A DNA stretch of 64,000 nucleotides from Methylotenera sp. G11 (GTDB lineage Bacteria > Pseudomonadota > Gammaproteobacteria > Burkholderiales > Methylophilaceae), in contig NZ_JUHH01000001.1 of the NCBI RefSeq assembly GCF_000799735.1, forward strand, positions 1,860,001-1,924,000. The letters are read 5' to 3'. The notes under the pieces were generated by a model. It made no database searches and was not told the origin of the DNA. It saw only the letters and a list, made by a program, of their open reading frames with translations. Below are positions 49,127-57,820 of the stretch, piece by piece. Position 1 is the stretch's first letter. Each line of letters starts with the position of its first letter. The position numbers were made by a program, and so were the translations under genes.

Positions 49127-50488
49127 ATGCTTAAACATCTGGCTGCGTGCATTACCTTATCTCTGACGCTTGCGGCGCAGGCGCAGGCAGATGAAACAGC
49201 ATATTCCCTGATCGACATCTATCGCCAGGCGCTGTCGCATGACCCGAGACTGGCTTCGGCTTTAAGCGCCAACCAGGCCGCCCAGGAAATCATCGAGCAG
49301 GGCAAGGCGCTCTATCGGCCAACGGTTAATTTCAGCGCTGATGCCAACCGGCTTTCTACCGACATCCGCTATATCAATGCGAACCCGCCGCGGGAGCCTA
49401 GTACGGCAAATTTCGAAACCTATAAATATGGCGTGGATCTGCGGCAGCCAATTTACCGGAAACAGAACCTGGTGCAGATGGACCAGAGCAAGACGCAGGT
49501 CAGCCAGGCGGATAAGCAGCTGCACCTGAGTCAGCAGGACCTGATTCTCAGAGTCACCCAGGCGTATTTCGATGTGTTGATCGCGCAGGACAAAATTGAC
49601 CTGATCGCCGCGCAAAAGACTGCAATCCTCAGCCAGCTTGAGCAGGCAAAAGCAAACTTTGAGGTGGGCACGTCCACCATTACCGATGTCAATGAGTCGC
49701 AGGCACGTTTTGACCTGGTGCTGGCTCAGGAAATCGCTACGATCAATGAATTGCAGATCGCAAAGCGTGCGGTACAGTCACTGACCGGTAAAGTGCCGCA
49801 GAAGCTGGCAACGGTAAGGGCTGACATTAAAACCAGCCAGCTTGAGCAAACGATGGATAAATGGCTGGAAGTGGCTGCGGCTAATAACCTTAATATCCAG
49901 ATACAGCAGGATGCCGCCAGGTTTGCGGAGCAGGAGATCGAGCGCTTGGACGCAGCCCATTTGCCGACTCTGGATGCCGTCGCAAGTTACACGGATAGTT
50001 ATGCGAATGGCAGTTCTTCAGCGTTCGGTTCCGGCAATGAACTGCAAACTGCTGCGATTGGCCTGCAATTGCAGATCCCTTTATACCAGGGTGGTGCAAT
50101 CAGCTCGCGCGTGCGTCAGGCTGTGTTAAACCACCGGAAAGCGCAGGATGACGTGGAGATCGCACGCAGCAACACCGAGCTGGAAACACAGCGTGCATAC
50201 CTGAACCTGAGCACCAGCATTGCGCAGGTCAGGGCTTATGAACAGGCGCTGGTTTCAAGTCAGTCCCAGGTGGATTCGACCAGGTTGGGCTATGAGGTCG
50301 GCGTGCGTACCAGCGTTGATGTGCTGAATGCCGAGCAGCAGTACTTTTCCGCTAAACGCGATTTGCTGCAATCACGCTACAATTACCTGGTGAATATCAT
50401 TCGTTTGAAATCGATTTCGGGCGTTGTTGCCGAGGCCGACCTGGCCGACATTAACCAGCAGCTGATATTGGTGGCTGGCGGGCAGTAA
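49127..50488 (+). CDS. TolC family outer-membrane channel
   Basis: A 453-residue outer-membrane channel with an N-terminal signal peptide (AAQAQADE), two repeats of the TolC fold, and the usual NFEVGTSTITDVNESQARFDLVLAQ and GYEVGVRTSVDVLNAEQQYFSAKRDLLQSRYNYL helical motifs. It resembles the type-I-secretion/TolC branch. It is presumably the exit duct for the RND pump encoded upstream, with the methyltransferase gene in between. Confidence 0.93.
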   Translation: MLKHLAACITLSLTLAAQAQADETAYSLIDIYRQALSHDPRLASALSANQAAQEIIEQGKALYRPTVNFSADANRLSTDIRYINANPPREPSTANFETYKYGVDLRQPIYRKQNLVQMDQSKTQVSQADKQLHLSQQDLILRVTQAYFDVLIAQDKIDLIAAQKTAILSQLEQAKANFEVGTSTITDVNESQARFDLVLAQEIATINELQIAKRAVQSLTGKVPQKLATVRADIKTSQLEQTMDKWLEVAAANNLNIQIQQDAARFAEQEIERLDAAHLPTLDAVASYTDSYANGSSSAFGSGNELQTAAIGLQLQIPLYQGGAISSRVRQAVLNHRKAQDDVEIARSNTELETQRAYLNLSTSIAQVRAYEQALVSSQSQVDSTRLGYEVGVRTSVDVLNAEQQYFSAKRDLLQSRYNYLVNIIRLKSISGVVAEADLADINQQLILVAGGQ

Positions 50489-50501
50489 GTGAAGTCAATA
50501 C

Positions 50502-51059
50502 ATGGGCGCACCTCTTAAAGCAGACGTAACGCTCAGCCAGTTTGTGGTGGTTGATGTGCAAAGCCGCCTGGCAGCCGTGATGCCGGCCGATGCCATGCAG
50601 GCGCTGGTAAAAAATTGCAGCATCCTTGCCCAGGCTGCCCGCTTGCTTGGTGTGGCGGTCATCGTGACCGAGCAGTATCCTAAAGGCCTGGGGCATACGG
50701 TTCCCGAGCTGTCAGCATTCATCCCGGATGTTCATCCGGTGGAAAAAACGGCATTTTCCTGCGTGGCTGAATCCAGGTTCAAGCGCCAGCTTACGGGTGA
50801 CCATTCGCAGATTATCCTTGCCGGCATGGAGGCGCATATCTGTGTCGTGCAGACGGCATTGGACCTCATTGCGTCCGGCAAACAGGTTTTTGTGGTGGAA
50901 GACGCGGTGATTTCGCGCGCTCCCGCTAACAAGCTTAATGCGCTGGCCAGAATGCGCGATGCGGGCTGCGTGATTACCAATACCGAATCTGTTGTGTTTG
51001 AGTGGCTTGGAGTGGCTGAAGGTGAAGTGTTCAAAACAGTCAGCAAGCTCATCCGCTAG
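50502..51059 (+). CDS. Isochorismatase-fold cysteine hydrolase
   Basis: A 185-residue hydrolase with the catalytic triad of this fold: D18 in VVVDVQ, K61 in EQYPKGLG, and C114 in GMEAHICVVQTA. The cis-peptide region and length fit the YcaC-like/nicotinamidase-like group. The substrate is not predictable by eye. It lies 13 bases after tolC and is probably co-transcribed with the efflux cluster. Confidence 0.9.
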   Translation: MGAPLKADVTLSQFVVVDVQSRLAAVMPADAMQALVKNCSILAQAARLLGVAVIVTEQYPKGLGHTVPELSAFIPDVHPVEKTAFSCVAESRFKRQLTGDHSQIILAGMEAHICVVQTALDLIASGKQVFVVEDAVISRAPANKLNALARMRDAGCVITNTESVVFEWLGVAEGEVFKTVSKLIR

Positions 51060-51086
51060 CGCTGTCCTGTTCACAGGGGCATCATC

Positions 51087-51683
51087 ATGCGCATGACCTG
51101 GACAAGGCTGCTGCTTGTTTTTCTGGTGGGATTTGGCGCATATCATTATGTGACGCAGCGTGAAATCGAACATGGCCCCGGTGTGCTGGTGGCTGAGGAG
51201 CCTTACCAGGGTAGCGCAGGCTCGGCAGCCGAACAGTTTGTGGGCGGTTTTCAGTTGACACCGCTGGCGACTTTCAGCATCCGTGCGCGTGTGCTTGCCA
51301 CTACCGATTATTATTTCGGGCGTGAAGCAGATCTGTCACCCCTGGACCTGGCGTTAGGCTGGGGGCGCATGTCTGATGAAAATGTACTCAAGAACATCAG
51401 CATCACCCAGGGCGGCCGTTTTTATTACTGGCGCGTCAATGCCTTTCCTATCCCGCGTGAAGAAATCCAGACCCATAGTGCCAACATGCATATGATTCCG
51501 GCGGATGCCGCCACAAGAAAGGCCCTGCAAAGTATCCGTGTAGGTCATGTGGTGCATTTGCAAGGTTACCTGGTGGAGGCCAAAGCGGCTGATGGCTGGC
51601 GCTGGACCAGCTCACTTACGCGTGAAGATACCGGCAACGGCGCCTGCGAGCTGGTGCTGGTGCAAAGCGTGGAAGTTTTGTAG
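51087..51683 (+). CDS. Conserved hypothetical membrane-anchored protein
   Basis: A 198-residue protein with one N-terminal transmembrane segment (about residues 7-24) and a soluble domain with the conserved sequence LALGWGRMSDENVLKNISITQGGRFYYWRV, which occurs in a widespread proteobacterial hypothetical family. There are a few aromatic residues and no obvious catalytic motif. It lies 27 bases after the isochorismatase-like gene, at the end of the rightward cluster. I cannot suggest a function. Confidence 0.72.
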   Translation: MRMTWTRLLLVFLVGFGAYHYVTQREIEHGPGVLVAEEPYQGSAGSAAEQFVGGFQLTPLATFSIRARVLATTDYYFGREADLSPLDLALGWGRMSDENVLKNISITQGGRFYYWRVNAFPIPREEIQTHSANMHMIPADAATRKALQSIRVGHVVHLQGYLVEAKAADGWRWTSSLTREDTGNGACELVLVQSVEVL

Positions 51684-51777
51684 CGATCAGGCTGTGGCTA
51701 TTTAGTCATAATGCTTTTTCAGAATAAAAACTTTTACAGAAAAACATTGATTGAATCCTAACGAAAATATCAAAGAA

Positions 51778-51809
51778 CCGTCATTCCGGCGCAGGCCGGA
51801 ATCCAGGCA
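51778..51809 (+). repeat. Hairpin repeat, copy A
   Basis: A 32-base extragenic element containing the hairpin ATTCCGGC-GCAG-GCCGGAAT and flanking CCGTC/CCAGGCA. An inverted partner is at 51942-51973. The remaining sequence between 51684 and 52042 is AT-rich and without genes. Confidence 0.88.
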
Positions 51810-51941
51810 GGGTGAAGTGATGGTGGGTATGCCTGATGAGCTAACTTCAGTTTCTTCAACGCTGACACGATGATTTTTCATTAAAAAAGCAAATAATGCA
51901 TTGCTTTATTCAATATGGAAGCATTCCCGGAAAATTAGATC

Positions 51942-51973
51942 TGCCTGGATACCAGCCTGCGCTGGTATGACGG
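51942..51973 (-). repeat. Hairpin repeat, copy B (inverted)
   Basis: On the minus strand this copy reads the same frame as copy A but with hairpin ATACCAGC-GCAG-GCTGGTAT. Both bases that differ from copy A are matched by compensating changes in the other arm, so the hairpin rather than the sequence is conserved. Confidence 0.88.
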
Positions 51974-52042
51974 ATTTGATGGCTTTTCAGGCTAAGAGTA
52001 TTCGCGTAAAGCTCTTGAATAGTATTATTTTAATAATAGTAC

Positions 52043-53302
52043 TTAGAGATATTGGCTCAGCAATTGCAGGGTACGCGCGGTAGCGCCGCGGCTTTCGCTG
52101 CTGAAGCGCAATGCGGCGTCGCGCATGGCATTCTGTTTGCCCGCGTCGGTAAGCAAGGCTTGCAGGTGCAGCGCCAGATCGCCGCTGTTCTGTACGCGCT
52201 CCGCCGCGCCGGCGGCAATTGCCATTGCTGTGGCCTGCTCGAAATTAAAAGTATGCGGCCCTATCAATACCGGTTTCCCCATGCTGCAGGCCTCGATCAG
52301 GTTCTGCCCGCCCAGCGGCAGCAGACTGCCGCCTATGAAGGCAACATCGCAGCTGGCATAGTAGGTAAACATTTCACCCATGGAGTCACCAAGTACAAAG
52401 TCTGTCTGCGAATCCACGATCGCATCGCGGCCCAGTGATGTGCGCCGCACGAACCCGGAAGTTTGTTTCCTGAGCAAATCCGCTACTGCATCAAACCGCT
52501 GCGGGTGGCGCGGCACGATCATCGTGAGCAGGTTGGGGATGCCAGCTGCCGCAACCGCCTCAAGAATCAGTTCTTCTTCACCTTCCCTGGTGCTTGCGGC
52601 AAGAAATACCGGGCGTTGACTGCCCAGTGCCTTTCTTAGCAGGCTGCCTGCTGCAATTGCCTCATCATGCGGTGCTACATCGAACTTTATATTGCCGATG
52701 ATGCTGACGTTATTTGCTCCTAATTCCTGCAAGCGTACCGCATCCTGCCCGGTTTGCGCGGCAACCGCAGCCAGCCCCTGCAGGCCTTGCCGTGCAACGC
52801 TGCCAAGCTTGCCGTAGCCGCGTGCCGACTTCTCTGACAAACGCGCATTGGCAAGCAGGAGTGTGATGTTGTACTGCCGGCAGCCGGCAATCAGGTTAAA
52901 CCAGAGCTCAGTCTCCATGAGTACGCCGATGACCGGTTTAAAGTGCTTTAAAAAGCGCTTAACCGCAAATGGCAGATCGTAGGGCAAGTAGACCCTGGAA
53001 ACGCTGTTGCCGAACAGCTGCTCGCTGGTGGCGCGGCCGGTGGGTGTAGTGTGCGACAGCAGGATTTCATGGTTGGGGTATTGTGCCAGCAGGGCCTTGA
53101 TCAGCGGTTCTGCAGCGCGGGTTTCGCCTACTGACACGCAGTGCAGCCAGATTACGGGTTTGTTTAAGCTGAATTTGTAGAAACCGTAACGCTCCTGCCA
53201 GTGCGCAAGGTATTCGGGCTGTTTTCTTGCGCGCCAGAGTAATTTAAGCGGCGTGAGCGGTAGCAGCAGATAAAGCAGGAAGGTGTAAATGTTACGTGAC
53301 AT
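52043..53302 (-). CDS. waaA: 3-Deoxy-D-manno-octulosonic acid transferase
   Basis: WaaA (KdtA) transfers Kdo residues to lipid IVA, an essential step in LPS core synthesis at the inner membrane. From ATG 53302 the protein is 419 residues, close to the family length, beginning with a membrane-near helix (NIYTFLLYLLLPLTPLKLLWRARKQPEY). Motifs are WLHCVSVGETRAAEPLI, LLSHTTPTGRATSEQLF, the glycosyltransferase-B signature LAASTREGEEELIL and GGSLLPLGGQNLIEACSMGKPVLIGPHTFNF. The upstream ATG at 53401 gives 33 extra residues without support. Confidence 0.95.
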   Translation of the reverse strand: MSRNIYTFLLYLLLPLTPLKLLWRARKQPEYLAHWQERYGFYKFSLNKPVIWLHCVSVGETRAAEPLIKALLAQYPNHEILLSHTTPTGRATSEQLFGNSVSRVYLPYDLPFAVKRFLKHFKPVIGVLMETELWFNLIAGCRQYNITLLLANARLSEKSARGYGKLGSVARQGLQGLAAVAAQTGQDAVRLQELGANNVSIIGNIKFDVAPHDEAIAAGSLLRKALGSQRPVFLAASTREGEEELILEAVAAAGIPNLLTMIVPRHPQRFDAVADLLRKQTSGFVRRTSLGRDAIVDSQTDFVLGDSMGEMFTYYASCDVAFIGGSLLPLGGQNLIEACSMGKPVLIGPHTFNFEQATAMAIAAGAAERVQNSGDLALHLQALLTDAGKQNAMRDAALRFSSESRGATARTLQLLSQYL

Positions 53303-53453
53303 GCCGCCATTTTCGCACATATTCCGGCATGAATAACGGTTCATTATGTTGATGCAAATATCGCGGACGTATGCAAAGCCAGCGCCGGGGCGGCATAGCA
53401 TAAAGACAAGACAAAATTAACATTGTTTGATAAAAATAAGTTAAAAAAATATC

Positions 53454-53482
53454 TTGACCTACCACTACTAAATGATTAAATT
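53454..53482 (+). promoter_or_regulatory. Sigma-70 promoter of the nrdJ operon
   Basis: -35 TTGACC at 53454-53459, a 17-base spacer, and -10 TAAATT at 53477-53482. The expected start near 53489 lies directly upstream of the NrdR-like box. Elsewhere in 53303-53637 I see only an A/T-rich region and a hairpin (TTGTGGTT 53502-53509 with AACCACAA 53522-53529). Confidence 0.7.
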
Positions 53483-53491
53483 ACCAAAAAA

Positions 53492-53507
53492 ACACAATAT
53501 ATTGTGG
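53492..53507 (+). promoter_or_regulatory. NrdR-type box
   Basis: ACACAATATATTGTGG matches the NrdR-box pattern ACACWATATATTGTG-type at 53492-53507, just past the predicted transcription start. NrdR represses ribonucleotide reductase operons when dATP is abundant. A second box is usual about 31 bp away; the region at 53462 is only a weak match. Confidence 0.75.
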
Positions 53508-53637
53508 TTGTGCAAAATTTTAACCACAATGAAACTATAGTGAATCTGTATAGTGATGTACTCATGTAACTGTTAATAATACAGACTGAAGTCATTGTTT
53601 ATCCATGACTTCGCGTCAATTAAAAAGGGGTTAATCC

Positions 53638-55803
53638 ATGCTAAAAGCCGTTGATACTGCAAAGAATTCCAGTCAGGATCTCGAAAAAGAAATTCCGATT
53701 CAACCGGTCTCGCTTGATATCTGGGATAAGAAATATCGTCTGAAATCCAAGCAGGGTGAAAATGTTGACGCTGACATGGATGCTTCATATTCTCGCGTGG
53801 CGCGTGCCTTGTCTGACGTGGAGCTTACGGAAGAAAAGCGTGCCGAGTGGCATGAGAAATTCCTATGGGCTTTACGCCGCGGTGCGATTCCGGCCGGCCG
53901 TATCACTTCCAATGCCGGTGCTCTGGAACACAAGCCAGCGACCTCCACCATTAACTGTACCGTTTCCGGCGTGATTTCAGACAGCATGGATGACATTCTG
54001 GGCAAGGTGCATGAAGCTGGTCTGACCCTGAAAGCCGGCTGCGGTATCGGGTATGAGTTTTCAACGCTGCGCCCGAAAGGCGCGTTTGTAGCCGGTGCCG
54101 GTGCCTATACCAGCGGCCCGCTGTCTTTCATGGATATCTATGACAAGATGTGCTTTACCGTATCCAGCGCGGGTGGCCGTCGCGGTGCGCAAATGGCAAC
54201 CTTTGATATTTCACATCCGGACGTGACGGACTTCATCAAAGCCAAGCGTGAGAATGGCCGCCTGCGCCAGTTCAACCTTTCATGCCTGATCACTAAAGAG
54301 TTCATGGAAGCGGTCAAAGCAGACGCCGAGTGGAAGCTCGCTTTCCCGGTGACAGAAAAAGAAGCCATCATCGATGGCCTGAATGTCAATGATGACCGCC
54401 AGGTGGTGTGGCGTGAATGGCCAATCAAAGGCAAATACCTGGCCAAGACCGAAGGTAAGGATGCCGGCAAGGTAGCCTGCCGTGTTTACAAAACCATCAA
54501 GGCGCGCCGCCTGTGGGATGTGATCATGTCCAGCACTTACGACTTTGCCGAGCCTGGATTCATCCTGATTGACCGCGTCAATGAAATGAACAACAACTGG
54601 TTCTGCGAAAACATCCGCGCCACCAACCCATGCGGCGAGCAGCCATTGCCGCCTTACGGCGCCTGCCTGCTGGGCTCGATCAACCTGACCCGTTTCGTGA
54701 AAAAACCATTCACTGACGAAGCTTACTTCGACTGGAAAGAGTACCGTGAAGTGGTCGCTATTTTCACGCGTATGCTGGATAACGTCGTTGAAATCAACGG
54801 TTTGCCGCTGCAGCAGCAGCGTGACGAGATCATGCGTAAACGCCGCCACGGTATGGGCTACCTGGGACTGGGTTCCAGCCTGACCATGATGAAAATGAAA
54901 TACGGTGAAGAGGAATCCATCAAGTTTACTGAAGAAGTGACCCGCGTGATGGCGGAAGAAGGCTGGAACGTAGGCGTGCAGCTGGCTGAAGAAAAAGGTC
55001 CGGCCCCGATCATGGACGAGAAGTTTGAAGTCACGGCCGATATGCTGGCAAAACGCCCGGAAATGGCGGCAGACGGCATTAAAGTCGGCCAGAAGATTGC
55101 CGGTAAAGTGCTGCTGGGCAAATACAGCCGCTACATGCAGCAGTTTCCTGAAGGTTTGCGTAACCAGATCGCCACCAAAGGCGTGCGCTTCACGCATCAT
55201 AGCTCTATTGCGCCTACCGGTACCATTTCACTGTCATTGGCTAACAATGCAAGTAACGGTATCGAGCCATCATTTGCGCACCACTATGCACGTAACGTGA
55301 TTCGTGAAGGCAAGAAATCAAAAGAGAAAGTCGACGTATTCTCTTACGAGCTGCTGGCTTACCGTGAACTGGTGAACCCTAACGCCATGCCTTTCAGCGA
55401 CAAGCCTGAAGAGCAATTGCCGGATTACTTCCTGGATTCATCCACCATCATGGCAAAAGCGCATGTGGATATTCAGGCAGCGTCACAAAAATGGATCGAC
55501 AGCTCAATTTCAAAAACCATTAACGTGCCGACAGATTATGATTTTGAAGATTTCAAGAACATCTATCTCTACGCTTATGACAAAGGTCTCAAAGGTTGCA
55601 CCACGTTCAGGTTCAATCCGGAAGCATTCCAGGGCGTGCTGGTCACAGAAAAAGACCTGGAAAACACTACCTATAAATTCACGCTCGAAGACGGCACCGA
55701 AATTGAAGCAAAAGGTAATGAAGAAATTGAGTATGACGGTGAAATGCACTCAGCGGCCAACCTTTATGATGCATTGAAGGAAGGCTACTACGGCAAATTC
55801 TAA
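53638..55803 (+). CDS. nrdJa: Class II (B12-dependent) ribonucleotide reductase, large part
   Basis: NrdJa makes the catalytic barrel of the adenosylcobalamin-dependent reductase, which forms deoxynucleotides without oxygen dependence. Landmarks of the 721-residue protein are STINCTVSGVI (first redox cysteine), AGCGIGYEFSTLRPKGA, NPCGEQPLPPYGACLLGSINL with N330, C332 and E334 of the thiyl-radical site, and APTGTISLSLANNASNGIEPSF. The C-terminal zinc/redox tail of long NrdJ proteins is missing here and is encoded by the next gene. The ATG has AGGGG upstream. Confidence 0.93.
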   Translation: MLKAVDTAKNSSQDLEKEIPIQPVSLDIWDKKYRLKSKQGENVDADMDASYSRVARALSDVELTEEKRAEWHEKFLWALRRGAIPAGRITSNAGALEHKPATSTINCTVSGVISDSMDDILGKVHEAGLTLKAGCGIGYEFSTLRPKGAFVAGAGAYTSGPLSFMDIYDKMCFTVSSAGGRRGAQMATFDISHPDVTDFIKAKRENGRLRQFNLSCLITKEFMEAVKADAEWKLAFPVTEKEAIIDGLNVNDDRQVVWREWPIKGKYLAKTEGKDAGKVACRVYKTIKARRLWDVIMSSTYDFAEPGFILIDRVNEMNNNWFCENIRATNPCGEQPLPPYGACLLGSINLTRFVKKPFTDEAYFDWKEYREVVAIFTRMLDNVVEINGLPLQQQRDEIMRKRRHGMGYLGLGSSLTMMKMKYGEEESIKFTEEVTRVMAEEGWNVGVQLAEEKGPAPIMDEKFEVTADMLAKRPEMAADGIKVGQKIAGKVLLGKYSRYMQQFPEGLRNQIATKGVRFTHHSSIAPTGTISLSLANNASNGIEPSFAHHYARNVIREGKKSKEKVDVFSYELLAYRELVNPNAMPFSDKPEEQLPDYFLDSSTIMAKAHVDIQAASQKWIDSSISKTINVPTDYDFEDFKNIYLYAYDKGLKGCTTFRFNPEAFQGVLVTEKDLENTTYKFTLEDGTEIEAKGNEEIEYDGEMHSAANLYDALKEGYYGKF

Positions 55804-55947
55804 ATTTAGCCATTTCAAACTGCTGCGTTCGCTAACATGTTGCCGCATTTGAATTTTCAAACCTCATGTGCTGGCTGTACATTCCGGTTAAAAATCCAAA
55901 TGCGCCTGGTTTTAGCTTCACGCGCGACGTTTGAAATTGGCTAAATT
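55803..55947. repeat. Nested inverted repeat between nrdJa and nrdJb
   Basis: The 179-bp spacer has outer arms AATTTAGCCATTTCAAAC (55803-55820) and GTTTGAAATTGGCTAAATT (55929-55947), pairing over 18-19 bp with one bulge, and inner arms GCCGCATTTGAATTTT (55842-55857) and AAAAATCCAAATGCGCC (55890-55906) with two mismatches. The stretches between also partly pair. The outer arm overlaps the nrdJa stop codon. It could be a MITE-like insertion, a structured mRNA region, or both. Confidence 0.85.
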
Positions 55948-55982
55948 AAAGTTGGGTAAGTCCCACTAAAAAGGAGAACAAC

Positions 55983-56681
55983 ATGGCAATTAAAATCGAA
56001 AAGAAAATCGTCGGCTACAACCTGGTGTCAGAAGAAGATAAAGCCAAGGCGGCTGAAGCTAAAGCCGCTGAAAACCCAGGCAATGTCGTACAGCTCGGCG
56101 AGCCTTTAGGCCGCCCGGAAAAGCTGGTAGGCAACACCTATAAAATCAAAACCCCGGTGACTGAACACGCCTTATACATCACCATTAATGACATCGTGAT
56201 GAATGAAGGCACGCCGCAAGAGCACCGCCGCCCATTTGAAGTGTTCATCAATTCCAAGAACATGGAACACTTTCAATGGATTGTGGCGCTGACACGCGTG
56301 ATGTCAGCCGTGTTCCGCAAAGGCGGCGACGTCACATTCCTGGTAGAGGAGCTGAAAAGCGTATTCGAACCAAGCGGTGGATATTTCAAAAAAGGCGGCA
56401 AGTTCGTACCTAGCCTGGTGGCAGAGATCGGCGAAGTGGTGGAACAGCACCTGCAGGAAATCGGCATGCTGAAAAAACCGGGGCTGGATGAACATCAGCA
56501 AAAACTGGTGGAAGAGAAAAAAGCCGAATACTTTGAAAAACACGCCAAACCGGGTGAAGAAGTGAACGATGAAGGTTACCCGAAAGGCGCGCAGCTTTGC
56601 AAAAAATGCAACACCAAGGCCAGCATCGTTATGGATGGCTGCCTGACTTGCCTCAACTGCGGCGAAAGTAAGTGTGGCTAA
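55983..56681 (+). CDS. nrdJb: Class II ribonucleotide reductase, small (C-terminal) part
   Basis: This 232-residue protein corresponds to the C-terminal accessory part of the split class II reductase, as in Pseudomonas NrdJb. The N-terminal two-thirds resemble the ATP-cone-like/substrate part (VYITINDIVMNEG-type strand and LVEELKSVFEPSGGYFKKGGK), and the C-terminus has the cysteine set CKKC, CLTC, C and C expected for zinc binding and thiol exchange with the active site. AAGGAG upstream of ATG is strong. The gap from nrdJa is 179 bp. Confidence 0.9.
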   Translation: MAIKIEKKIVGYNLVSEEDKAKAAEAKAAENPGNVVQLGEPLGRPEKLVGNTYKIKTPVTEHALYITINDIVMNEGTPQEHRRPFEVFINSKNMEHFQWIVALTRVMSAVFRKGGDVTFLVEELKSVFEPSGGYFKKGGKFVPSLVAEIGEVVEQHLQEIGMLKKPGLDEHQQKLVEEKKAEYFEKHAKPGEEVNDEGYPKGAQLCKKCNTKASIVMDGCLTCLNCGESKCG

Positions 56682-56720
56682 TTAAAAGGCTGATATTGTT
56701 AAGATAATATTGTGCGCCAC

Positions 56721-56784
56721 CCCATAAGTGACTAGTTACACCTCATAAAGGGCTAGTAATAACCGCATAAAAGATTAGCAAATT
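56721..56784 (+). repeat. Three imperfect 20-22-bp direct repeats
   Basis: Units at 56721-56740, 56741-56762 and 56763-56784 share CATAAxxGxxTAG (CCCATAAGTGACTAG, CCTCATAAAGGGCTAG and CCGCATAAAAGATTAG). They lie between nrdJb and the 5'-nucleotidase gene. Iteron-like or regulator-binding sites are possible; alternatively they mark the edge of an inserted segment. About 80 bp of AT-rich sequence follow before the next gene. Confidence 0.75.
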
Positions 56785-56863
56785 TCATTATTTGGTAATT
56801 AAATAAATTGTAGCCATAGGGGCAATATCTAGAATCATGGAATTTATTTAAGAAGGCATTTTT

Positions 56864-57820
56864 ATGGCATATCCTATTGAGCGTAAACTCGTCATTGGTG
56901 TGGCATCAAGTGCGCTATTTGATTTATCTGAGTCACATCAGATTTACTTGGAAGAAGGTGTCGATAAATACCGTATTCATCAGGAACAAAATATTGATAA
57001 GCCCTTTCCGAAAGGTGTTGCATTCCCATTTATCCGTAGATTTCTTGGTATAAATAAAGCATTCCCTAAACAAGCGCCAGTAGAAGTGGTTTTGTTGTCT
57101 AGAAATTCACCTGAAACTGGTTTGCGTGTTTTTCGCACAATAAGACATTATGGCCTTGATATTACAAGAGCTGCATTTATGGCGGGGAGTTCACCTCATG
57201 AATATATTCCAGCGTTTAACGCATCACTCTTTTTAAGTACTAACGAAGGAGACGTGCAACAAGCGATAGATGCGGATTATCCTGCTGGCGTAGTACTTCC
57301 AACAAAAGTTTATGATGATGAGTTGGACACTGAGCTAAGAGTTGCTTTCGACTTTGATGGCGTCATTGCAGATGATGAAGCAGAGTCTGTATATAAAAAG
57401 AATAATGATTTGGATGAGTTCCAGGCCCATGAAACTACAAAACAATCAATACCACATCAGCCTGGACCATTGGCAGACCTTTTCACTAAACTTTCATTCA
57501 TGCAAAAGTTGGAAGATAAAAAACTGAAAGAGGATCCGAATTATAAGAAAATACTGAGAATCGCAATTGTTACAGCGCGAAATGCTCCGGCGCATGAAAG
57601 AGTTGTAACTACACTTAAAAATTGGGGTGTTTCTGCAGATGAATCTTTTTTTCTGGGCGGAATGCAAAAATCCAGAATTCTTTCAATATTGAAACCCCAC
57701 ATGTTTTTTGATGATCAGCGGAGTCATTTGGAATCTCCTGCTGGTGATATTCCGATGGTTCACGTTCCATTCGGAATAGCGAATAGAAAGCTAAAAGTTG
57801 ATGAAGCAGAAGCTACGTAA
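56864..57820 (+). CDS. 5'-Nucleotidase (cytosolic NT5C1-like)
   Basis: A 318-residue protein of the cytosolic 5'-nucleotidase I-like family. The N-terminal half has the family's RKLVIGVASSALFDL strand, and the HAD-type catalytic motif is AFDFDGVIADD at about residue 162-172. Later motifs AIVTARNAPAHERVV and HMFFDDQRSHLE complete the phosphatase core. It should release phosphate from nucleoside monophosphates. The gene is AT-richer than the upstream core genes and overlaps a membrane-protein gene by 20 bases, so the pair could be an acquired cassette. Confidence 0.82.
   Translation: MAYPIERKLVIGVASSALFDLSESHQIYLEEGVDKYRIHQEQNIDKPFPKGVAFPFIRRFLGINKAFPKQAPVEVVLLSRNSPETGLRVFRTIRHYGLDITRAAFMAGSSPHEYIPAFNASLFLSTNEGDVQQAIDADYPAGVVLPTKVYDDELDTELRVAFDFDGVIADDEAESVYKKNNDLDEFQAHETTKQSIPHQPGPLADLFTKLSFMQKLEDKKLKEDPNYKKILRIAIVTARNAPAHERVVTTLKNWGVSADESFFLGGMQKSRILSILKPHMFFDDQRSHLESPAGDIPMVHVPFGIANRKLKVDEAEAT

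Noticed and set aside
53303..53637. Cobalamin riboswitch before the B12-dependent reductase
   Set aside because: No B12-box-like conserved sequence was found; an NrdR box and promoter explain the region.
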